Shown here: positions 1 to 4,839 of the stretch, in pieces
Layout: each line of letters begins with the position of its first letter
Numbering within the stretch: position 1 is the stretch's first letter
DNA from: Anaerolineae bacterium
GTDB lineage: Bacteria; Chloroflexota; Anaerolineae; CG2-30-64-16
Assembly: GCA_025454565.1 (NCBI GenBank)
Contig: JALOOE010000108.1
Span: 1-7,239, forward strand
DNA: 7,239 bases
Direction: 5' to 3'
Position numbers and translations under genes: made by a program
Notes under the pieces: generated by a model
Told to the model about the DNA's origin: nothing
The model's input: only the letters and a program-made list of their open reading frames with translations
Database searches by the model: none

Positions 1-299
1 GTGCGTTGCTTTTCCTCGGCAGGCGGGACCGCGTGTACTTCGTAGCCCATCGCACGGATGACCTCGTCGAGGCGGGAACGCACGCTGGGATACGACAGCT
101 TCAGCTCCTGCGACACCCAATTGAGCTTGCCATCGCAGCGGACGAACAACTCCACAAATGCGCGTTGTTCGGGGGTGAGCTGTTCAAGCCGGCTGAACTG
201 GTAGCGGCCGTCGATCGTGGTGTCGCAAGCGGGGCAATTCAGGCGAGTGACCGCCAACTTATCGCCGCAAACCGGACAGAGTGTCGGTGTCAGATACAT
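1..299 (-). CDS. DUF2089 zinc-ribbon/HTH regulator, C-terminus off left edge
   Basis: Ninety-nine codons are visible, reading from ATG at 297-299 leftward off the window. Seen: two CxxC knuckles (C8/C11 and C22/C25) forming a zinc ribbon, then the segment LTPEQRAFVELFVRC (41-55) and a helix-turn-helix-like stretch (about 58-86) ending in LSYPSVRSRLDEVIRAMGY. This order is the hallmark of the DUF2089 family, small proteins thought to bind DNA; the biochemical role is not well established. The start is set by an AGGGAG ribosome site (306-311, spacing 6) and by a strong promoter further upstream at 372-400. In other bacteria DUF2089 genes often sit near membrane genes of the LiaF/DUF4097/PspC type, and such a gene lies at 1847-2779 here, so an envelope-stress role is a reasonable inference. 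The missing C-terminus prevents saying whether a further domain follows. Confidence 0.88.
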   Translation of the reverse strand, partial: MYLTPTLCPVCGDKLAVTRLNCPACDTTIDGRYQFSRLEQLTPEQRAFVELFVRCDGKLNWVSQELKLSYPSVRSRLDEVIRAMGYEVHAVPPAEEKQR

Positions 300-327
300 G
301 GTGCTCTCCCTGACGTCCTTTCGTGCG

Positions 328-349
328 CATCTCGGTTTGACGCGAGATG
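328..349 (-). promoter_or_regulatory. 7-bp inverted repeat in the DUF2089 leader
   Basis: CATCTCG (328-334) and CGAGATG (343-349) form a perfect 7-bp inverted repeat with an 8-base loop. It lies between the predicted transcription start (about 365) and the ribosome site (306-311). It could be a leader hairpin or an operator for autoregulation; the sequence alone does not decide. A chance 7-bp palindrome remains possible. Confidence 0.4.
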
Positions 350-371
350 GCCTCAGGTCACTTCAGGGCAT

Positions 372-400
372 ACTGTATCACAAGATTTACTTCCTGTCAA
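372..400 (-). promoter_or_regulatory. Sigma70-type promoter for the DUF2089 gene
   Basis: On the minus strand TTGACA (395-400) is followed after exactly 17 bases by TACAGT (372-377), preceded by TG at the extended -10 position. The DNA upstream (400-435) is very AT-rich, like an UP element. Transcription should begin near 365, giving a leader of about 65 bases. The perfect -35 box, optimal spacing and extended -10 suggest strong basal expression or a promoter that needs repression. Confidence 0.8.
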
Positions 401-480
401 TAGATATCAAATAGATTTAATATCAGATCAATAAAATTCACCAAATCATCCTGGGCCTTACCCTTGACCTCGGCGGACGT

Positions 481-509
481 TTGACGGATGCATCGAGCTG
501 CCGTATACT
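481..509 (+). promoter_or_regulatory. Sigma70-type promoter for the Gfo/Idh/MocA gene
   Basis: TTGACG (481-486) and TATACT (504-509) are separated by exactly 17 bases. Transcription should start near 516, leaving a leader of about 53 bases before the ATG at 569. This promoter points away from the one at 372-400, so the 300-568 gap is a divergent control region with an AT-rich core (about 400-440). It also shows that the upstream in-frame ATG at 488, which lies inside the promoter, is not the start. Confidence 0.75.
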
Positions 510-568
510 TGGCGCGATTCATCTCCGATTCCCGGCATCCCAAGATCGCAAAGAGGAGATCGCAAGCT

Positions 569-1723
569 ATGTCACTCACCCAACTGCGCATCGGCATGAT
601 CGGCGTCAACGGTCGCGGCGGGCTGTGGCGTCACTGGCACGCCCCCAAGGGGCGCTCGGTGGTCGTAGGCGGGGCGGATATCGTCCCGGAATATCTGGCT
701 GCGTTCCGCCAGGAGAACGGCGGCAACCCGTTCATCACCGAGGACTATCGGGAGCTGATCGCCCGACCCGACATCGACGCGATCGCCGTCACCTCGCCCG
801 ACTACTGCCACGAGGAACATGCTGTCGCCGCGCTGAAGGCCGGTAAGCACGTCTTCTGCGAGAAGCCGATGACGATCACCATCGCGGGCTGCGATCGTGT
901 GTTGGAAGCCTGGCACACATCGGGGGCGAGACTGATGGTCGGCTTCAACATGCGCTATATGAACATCTTCCGCGTGATGAAGGAGATCATCGAATCGGGC
1001 GCCATCGGTGAGATCAAAGCCGCGTGGGTGCGTCACTTCGTCGGTTTCGGCAGCGATTTCTACTACCACGACTGGCACGCGACCCGGCAGAACGCCACCT
1101 CGCTTCTGCTCCAGAAGGGCTCTCACGATATCGACATGATCCATTGGCTCACCGGGCGCTACACCAGGCGCACCGCCGCGTTCGGCAGCCTGGATTTCTT
1201 CGGCGGCGACAAGCCGAACGATCTGACCTGCCCGACCTGCGCCGAGCGCGAGACCTGCACCGAGGTCTCGTACAGCAATCGCATCCAGTGTTGCTTCCGG
1301 CGAGAAGTGGACGTGGAGGACAATCAGACGATGATTATGGAGCTGGACGGCGGCATCAAGGCATCGTATCTGCAATGCCACTTCACACCCGACTATCAGC
1401 GCAACTACACCCTTATTGGCACCGAGGGCCGCATCGAGAACTCGGAGCCGGAGATGAAGGTGTGGGTGAAGACGCGCGCGTCGCGGAGCTGGCGCGATCT
1501 CGCCGACCGCGCCTACGACATCAAGCCGGCGCGCGGCGGTCACGGCGGCGCGGATCCGGTCATCTGCCGGGATTTCGTGGAGATGTGTTTGGACGGCAAG
1601 GAGCCGCTGGCGCCGCCGCTGGCGGGGCGCATGAGCGTCGCGGCGGGCGTCTGCGCGGCGAATTCGCTGCGGAATGGCGGCGTGCCGGTCGAGGTGCCCC
1701 CGCCGCCGGCCTGGCTGGTTTGA
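569..1723 (+). CDS. Gfo/Idh/MocA family NAD(P)-dependent oxidoreductase with Cys cluster
   Basis: A 384-aa protein of usual family length, expected to oxidise or reduce a sugar, inositol or related polyol in the cytoplasm with NAD(P). Seen: an N-terminal Rossmann fold with the glycine-rich turn GVNGRG (12-17), the family EKP motif (98-100) and the substrate-domain motif KGSHDIDMIHWL (183-194) with the expected catalytic His/Asp residues. Residues 221-242 hold C-x2-C-x5-C-x10-CC (C221, C224, C230, C241, C242), an insertion found in a subset of the family that resembles a metal site; its role is not known to me. The start at 569 is preferred over 488 because AGGAG (554-558) sits 10 bases upstream and the promoter at 481-509 overlaps the other ATG. 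The exact substrate cannot be told. The gene stands alone, 123 bases before a membrane-protein gene. Confidence 0.92.
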   Translation: MSLTQLRIGMIGVNGRGGLWRHWHAPKGRSVVVGGADIVPEYLAAFRQENGGNPFITEDYRELIARPDIDAIAVTSPDYCHEEHAVAALKAGKHVFCEKPMTITIAGCDRVLEAWHTSGARLMVGFNMRYMNIFRVMKEIIESGAIGEIKAAWVRHFVGFGSDFYYHDWHATRQNATSLLLQKGSHDIDMIHWLTGRYTRRTAAFGSLDFFGGDKPNDLTCPTCAERETCTEVSYSNRIQCCFRREVDVEDNQTMIMELDGGIKASYLQCHFTPDYQRNYTLIGTEGRIENSEPEMKVWVKTRASRSWRDLADRAYDIKPARGGHGGADPVICRDFVEMCLDGKEPLAPPLAGRMSVAAGVCAANSLRNGGVPVEVPPPPAWLV

Positions 1724-1846
1724 GGCACGCAACCTTTCTCGCGACGCTGCGTAAGATACCTTCAGCAGGTTGAGCCATCGCGCGGCGCGTGATCGCGAGC
1801 CGACGGCTGCATTCATCCGGCGCTTTGAGCGCATGAGGGAGAAGGT

Positions 1847-2779
1847 ATGGAGACGGAGCATCGAGAGCGGCATGGTCTCGTCTGGCCGGTGATGCTGATC
1901 GGCGCGGGCGTGGTGCTATTGTTGAGCAATACGGGGCGGCTCCCCTGGGGCGGCTGGCAGACGCTGCTCAGCCTGTGGCCGGTGCTGTTGATCGCGGCCG
2001 GGCTGGATCTGCTCTTCGGCCGGCGCTCGACCTGGGGCGCGCTGCTGGCGGCGCTGCTGGCGTTGGCCGTCTTGCTGGGCGCGCTCTATGTCGGGCTGAC
2101 GCAGACCAAAGCCGAGACTGCCTATCGCACACAGTCGATCAGCCAACCGCTCGGCGGCGCAACCAGCGCTGAGGTGACGATCGGCTTCGGCGCAGGCACG
2201 CTGAACCTCGACGCACTGACTGAGGCGTCCGGCAATCTGATCGAAGGCACGTTGGAACTGGGCCCGCAAGAGCAGATCACTACCAATTTCAACAAACCGG
2301 GCAGCGCGGCGATCTACGAGTTGAGGAGCCGCAATGCGTGGCCCAGCGCGTTCGCCAACCCGGCGAGCGCGTGGCCGGCCGACAAGACGTGGAATCTCGC
2401 GTTGAGCCGCGACATCCCGATCCGGCTGCGCATCGATTCGGGCGCGGGCCGCAATGTGCTCGACCTGGCGCAGCTCAACATCCCGCAGCTCAACATTCAT
2501 GGCGGCGTCGGCCAGATCGAGCTGACAGTGCCGCAACGAGGATCGTCGCAAACCGTGATCGACAGCGGCGTCGGCCAGATCATCGTGCAGGTGCCGCAGG
2601 GGGTGGCGGCGCGCATCCAGGTGGAAGGTGGGCTTGGCAGAGTCATCGTCAACGGCACGTTCCAGAAAGCGGACGATACCTACACCTCGCCCGACTATGC
2701 GACAGCCGAGCATCGCGCCGACGTGCGGGTCAACAGCGGCGTCGGACAACTGACGATTCAGCAGATGCCGGCCGAATAA
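1847..2779 (+). CDS. LiaF-like / toast_rack membrane protein (DUF5668-type TM region)
   Basis: A 310-aa protein with a short N-terminal tail, three hydrophobic segments (about 11-27, 39-57 and 62-84) and a long extra-membrane domain. The first two segments each carry WPV(M/L)LI followed by G, a duplicated pattern typical of the LiaI/LiaF-like transmembrane region (DUF5668). The rest (about 95-310) resembles the toast_rack/DUF2154 domain and ends in repeated beta strands: GGVGQIELTVP (219-229), SGVGQIIVQVP (240-250), GGLGRVIVNG (261-270) and SGVGQLTIQ (297-305). Such a regular pattern predicts a stacked beta structure. LiaF in Firmicutes restrains the LiaRS cell-envelope stress response; here no two-component genes are adjacent, so only a sensing or scaffold role at the membrane is inferred. 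AGGGAG (1836-1841) precedes the ATG. A small GCGCT/AGCGC hairpin (1820-1832) lies just before it. A terminator follows at 2803-2830. Confidence 0.85.
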   Translation: METEHRERHGLVWPVMLIGAGVVLLLSNTGRLPWGGWQTLLSLWPVLLIAAGLDLLFGRRSTWGALLAALLALAVLLGALYVGLTQTKAETAYRTQSISQPLGGATSAEVTIGFGAGTLNLDALTEASGNLIEGTLELGPQEQITTNFNKPGSAAIYELRSRNAWPSAFANPASAWPADKTWNLALSRDIPIRLRIDSGAGRNVLDLAQLNIPQLNIHGGVGQIELTVPQRGSSQTVIDSGVGQIIVQVPQGVAARIQVEGGLGRVIVNGTFQKADDTYTSPDYATAEHRADVRVNSGVGQLTIQQMPAE

Positions 2780-2802
2780 CCGGGTAACTCCAGCAGCGAC
2801 CA

Positions 2803-2830
2803 CAGCCCGCCCTCGGAAGAGAGCGGGCTG
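2803..2830 (+). terminator. Stem-loop terminator after the LiaF-like gene
   Basis: CAGCCCGC (2803-2810) pairs with GCGGGCTG (2823-2830). After one C-A mismatch, CTC (2812-2814) pairs with GAG (2819-2821) around a GGAA tetraloop. The hairpin begins 24 bases after the stop codon. The following bases are only moderately T-rich (CTCTGTGTCCTCTG), so termination may be partial. Its position between a stop codon and a new promoter supports the call. Confidence 0.65.
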
Positions 2831-2856
2831 CTCTGTGTCCTCTGCGGTCCGGACGA

Positions 2857-2885
2857 TTGCGCCGACTCGTCGGGTCTGCTACAAT
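2857..2885 (+). promoter_or_regulatory. Extended -10 promoter for the epimerase gene
   Basis: TACAAT (2880-2885) is preceded by TGC, which gives the TGn extended -10 motif. Exactly 17 bases further upstream is a weak -35, TTGCGC (2857-2862). The predicted start near 2892 leaves a leader of about 40 bases to the ATG at 2932. The in-frame ATG at 2857 falls in this promoter and is therefore unlikely to be used. Confidence 0.6.
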
Positions 2886-2931
2886 TCAGTCATACACTCG
2901 CAGAGGGCAATCACTTGAAGGGGGAAGCGCC

Positions 2932-3954
2932 ATGAAAATCCTGATCCTCGGCGGCACCGGTCTCATCAGCACGGCCATCACGCGCGAACTGCTGGCGCGC
3001 GGCGATGATGTCACGCTCTACAACCGCGGGCAAACTGCGCCGCGCTTCGGAGCGGGCGCGAAACTTCTGCACGGCGACCGCAACGATTTCGCGGCGTTCG
3101 AGCGGCAGATGGCCGACGCCGGGCGTTTCGACTGCGTCATCGACATGATCTGCTTCACGCCGGAGCAGGCACAGAGCGATGTCCGCGCATTCCGGGGCCG
3201 GGCGGGGCACTTCGTCTTTTGCAGCACGGTCAACGTCTACACCAAGCCGGCCGTGGACTATCCGATCACCGAGGATTTCGAGCGCAAGCCGATCAACGAC
3301 GACTATGGCGCGAAGAAGGTGCAGTGCGAAGAGGTCTTCACCGAGGCGCACGCGGCCGGCGCTTTCCCCGTCACGCATATCCGGCCGGCGCACACCTACG
3401 GCGAGGGCGGCCGGATCATCCACACCTTCGGCTGGACGACGTCCTACATCGACCGCATCCGCAAGGGCAAGCCGATCGTCGTGCACGGCGACGGCTCATC
3501 GCTGTGGGTGTCGTGCCACGTGGACGACGTGGGGCACGCGTTCGTCACCGCAGCGGGCAATCCGGCGGCGTTCGGCAAGGCGTATCACGTCACCGGCGAG
3601 GAGTGGATGACCTGGAACCTGTATCATCAGCGCGTGGCGCAGGCGCTCGGCGCGCCGGAGCCGGCCCTGGTGCACATCCCCAGCGATCTGCTCTACCGCG
3701 TCGCGCCGAAGCGGGCCTTCACCACCTGGAGCAACTTCTACGGGAACAACATCTTCGACAACTCGGCCGCCAAAGCCGATCTCGATTTCCATTACACGGT
3801 CAAGTGGGTGGACGGGGTGCGGCGCACGGTCGCCTGGCTGGACGCCAACGGCAAAATCGAAGATAGCGACGCCGATCCGTTCGACGACCGCGTGCTCGCG
3901 GCGTGGGCGCGGCTGTCGGCGCGCATGGGGGAGGAGTTGGTCGGGGTGGAGTGA
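2932..3954 (+). CDS. NAD(P)-dependent epimerase/reductase, extended SDR family
   Basis: A 340-aa cytoplasmic protein, normal for the extended short-chain dehydrogenase/reductase family, which epimerises, dehydrates or reduces nucleotide-sugars and related carbonyl compounds. Seen: the nucleotide-binding turn GGTGLIS (7-13, Ser replacing the usual third Gly), NRG (31-33) after the second strand, a Ser/Thr at the catalytic position in CSTVNVY (97-103), and the YxxxK pair in YGAKK (Y125, K129). HIRPAHTYG further on is the usual sugar-binding-side motif. The style (NRG, GDRND, YGAKK) is that of the CSP41-like/isoflavone-reductase-like subgroup whose substrates are mostly unknown. The start at 2932 follows GGGGGA (2920-2925, spacing 6) and a promoter at 2857-2885. 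The stop is 6 bases from the next gene, which probably shares the transcript. Which carbonyl or sugar it acts on cannot be told. Confidence 0.9.
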   Translation: MKILILGGTGLISTAITRELLARGDDVTLYNRGQTAPRFGAGAKLLHGDRNDFAAFERQMADAGRFDCVIDMICFTPEQAQSDVRAFRGRAGHFVFCSTVNVYTKPAVDYPITEDFERKPINDDYGAKKVQCEEVFTEAHAAGAFPVTHIRPAHTYGEGGRIIHTFGWTTSYIDRIRKGKPIVVHGDGSSLWVSCHVDDVGHAFVTAAGNPAAFGKAYHVTGEEWMTWNLYHQRVAQALGAPEPALVHIPSDLLYRVAPKRAFTTWSNFYGNNIFDNSAAKADLDFHYTVKWVDGVRRTVAWLDANGKIEDSDADPFDDRVLAAWARLSARMGEELVGVE

Positions 3955-3960
3955 TCTCTG

Positions 3961-4164
3961 ATGTCCTTTGGATTGCAGAAGACGCGCCAGCGTTTGGACG
4001 AGTTCGAGCGCCAATTCGGTATGAGCTCCGAGGAATTCGAGCGACGACTCAATGCCGGTGAGCTCGATGAAACCGTTGCCTTCACGGATTGGCGGATGGA
4101 GCTTGGCATGGCGCGTCTGCTCGCAGAACAATATCAGACGCTGCAAGAGGCACAGATGGGTTGA
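3961..4164 (+). CDS. Small acidic helical protein, antitoxin-like partner of a DUF6516 remnant
   Basis: A 67-aa protein rich in Glu, Arg and Gln with no Cys and no membrane segment, predicted almost wholly helical. It contains RLDEFERQFGMSSEEFERRL (11-30) and then GELDETVAFTDW (32-43). I recognise this general layout from small proteins in Chloroflexota and cyanobacteria that sit directly before a DUF6516 gene, and just such a fragment follows here. The pairing suggests a toxin-antitoxin-like or regulatory module, but that is inference and no experiment is known to me. GGAG (3948-3951), lying at the end of the epimerase gene, is 9 bases from the ATG, so translation may be coupled to the gene upstream. 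The reading frame is intact although its partner is broken. Confidence 0.65.
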   Translation: MSFGLQKTRQRLDEFERQFGMSSEEFERRLNAGELDETVAFTDWRMELGMARLLAEQYQTLQEAQMG

Positions 4165-4303
4165 GGGGTATCTTGGCGCGCTGCCGGAGACCACCAATGC
4201 CTCGCCACTGGTGCGCTCCTCCAGCGTGACGCTCGACCGACGCACGCTCCAGTCAGGTTTGGTGCGCGGCGAGTTGTTTTTCGCTGATGGGTCATCACTG
4301 TAG
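4163..4303 (+). pseudogene. DUF6516-like protein remnant, no start and truncated by a stop
   Basis: This frame reads EGYLGALPETTNASPLV, then SSSVTLDRRT, then GLVRGELFFADGSSL and stops at TAG (4301-4303). The pattern of a short helix, a beta strand with a basic pair, and (I/V)RG..F.DGS.L is the N-terminal half of DUF6516-type proteins, which normally run past 100 residues. In the family an acidic residue followed by aromatic residues usually comes after DGSxL; here TAG followed by TTT ATT TAT fits a GAG-to-TAG nonsense change. Homology then ends at once. No ATG, GTG or TTG lies in frame at the expected start, and the nearest ATG (4052) is inside the previous gene. It is best read as a broken gene, although translation from 4052 cannot be excluded. 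Confidence 0.55.
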
Positions 4304-4308
4304 TTTAT

Positions 4309-4557
4309 TTATCCCGCCACGGCGCGCAATTGCGCCTCATAATCCTCCGCTGACACCAGCCGAAAGACGCACGAGCCTCCGCTGCGCGCTTCCCACAACT
4401 TACCGACCGCCGTTTTCTCCCTGGTGTCGGAGCCGGTAAGCAGTTGACTGCCTTTGTATTCGACGACCAGTGTTCGTCTGTCCTTCAAGAACGGGACGAA
4501 ATCGGGATGGAGAATGCCAATACCCTTTGTAGATTTTCGGGATGTCTGACGGGAAGT
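4309..4557 (-). pseudogene. C-terminal fragment of a type III-like restriction Res nuclease
   Basis: An 82-codon open stretch on the minus strand lies between two TAA codons (4558-4560 and 4309-4311) and contains no ATG. It reads HPDFVPFLKDRRTLVVEYKG (residues 17-36 of the open stretch), then DTREKTAVGKLWEARSGG, ending QLRAVAG. This matches the C-terminal nuclease end of DEAD/DEAH-type restriction subunits: P18-D19, then E33-x-K35 makes a PD-(D/E)xK signature, and the REK..G.LWxARSGG block is typical. The helicase part (usually several hundred residues) is missing; upstream of about 4530 homology fades and a stop follows. The fragment is therefore a dead remnant. Its stop codon overlaps the end of the oppositely oriented DUF6516 remnant, so a deletion or rearrangement joint lies near 4303-4312. 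Confidence 0.7.
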
Positions 4558-4645
4558 TTACTTCGACAGCGCCCATTGGTCAAACGGCCGTCAGGCGGAT
4601 GATCGCCCAATCCGGCACCCCGTAGCGTAGCCCCTTGTGGGCGAC
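4558..4645. other. Intergenic stretch without recognisable gene
   Basis: Between the restriction-enzyme remnant and the repeat cluster I see no supported coding region, RNA gene or promoter. Short frames cross it on both strands, but none has a ribosome site or family resemblance. The phrase CCCAATCCGGCACCCCGTAG resembles the wording of the repeat unit that follows, so this DNA may be older, diverged repeat material. Confidence 0.4.
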
Positions 4646-4679
4646 GGCGGGCGCAAGATGGCGGGCGCAAGGCCCGCCA
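4646..4679. repeat. Short direct repeat with an 8-bp stem-loop
   Basis: GGCGGGCGCAAG occurs at 4646-4657 and again at 4660-4671 (14-base period). The second copy forms a hairpin: TGGCGGGC (4659-4666) pairs perfectly with GCCCGCCA (4672-4679) around the loop GCAAG. It marks the left edge of the 70-bp tandem repeat and could end transcripts of the minus-strand Rieske gene, but it has no clear T-run on either side. Confidence 0.55.
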
Positions 4680-4839
4680 CTACCGGGATTGGGCTGCCGC
4701 CCAAGTGGATGACGGCAATCCGATCCTGCTCTGGGCGCAAGGCCCGCCACTATCGGGATTGGGCTACCGCCCAGGTGGATGACGGCAATCCGATCCTGCT
4801 CTGGGCGCAAGGCCCGCCACTACCGGGGTTGGGCTGCCG
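4663..4839. repeat. Tandem repeat, 70-bp unit, about 2.5 copies
   Basis: Unit 1 is 4663-4732, unit 2 is 4733-4802 and a partial third copy is 4803-4839. Every unit begins GGGCGCAAGGCCCGCC and, where complete, ends GGCAATCCGATCCTGCTCT. Copies differ at only a few bases (for example T for C at 4752). Each full copy holds two small hairpins: GGGC/GCCC around GCAAG, and TTGGGC/GCCCAA around a 4-base loop (4689-4704 in copy 1); in copy 2 the base change to CAG keeps a wobble pair. The period is not a multiple of three, so it is not a coding repeat. The partial third copy runs into the 3' end of the Rieske gene and contains its stop codon (4820-4822). There are no variable spacers, so it is not a CRISPR array. 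Confidence 0.9.

Noticed and set aside
488..568. Upstream ATG (488) as start of the Gfo/Idh/MocA gene
   Set aside because: It lies inside the promoter, has no ribosome site, and the extra 27 residues precede the usual N-terminal strand of the family.
1724..1846. Terminator or promoter between the Gfo/Idh/MocA gene and the LiaF-like gene
   Set aside because: I found no stem followed by a T-run, and no -35/-10 pair with acceptable spacing; only a short 5-bp hairpin at 1820-1832.
572..1873. 433-codon open frame on minus opposite the oxidoreductase gene
   Set aside because: It is a GC-rich antisense shadow: the plus-strand protein has clear family motifs, and this frame is Arg/Ala/His-rich with no recognisable domain.
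1916..2803. 295-codon open frame on minus opposite the LiaF-like gene
   Set aside because: Low-complexity Arg/Ala/Gln composition and no ribosome site; it mirrors a well-supported plus-strand gene and would also run through the terminator stem.
4580..4810. 76-codon minus frame across the 70-bp repeat, with repeated GG-PNP-like wording
   Set aside because: The 70-base period shifts the frame between copies, there is no ribosome site, and the coding appearance comes from the repeat itself.
4663..4839. CRISPR array
   Set aside because: The units are directly adjacent and fully alike over 70 bases with no variable spacers, and no cas gene is nearby.
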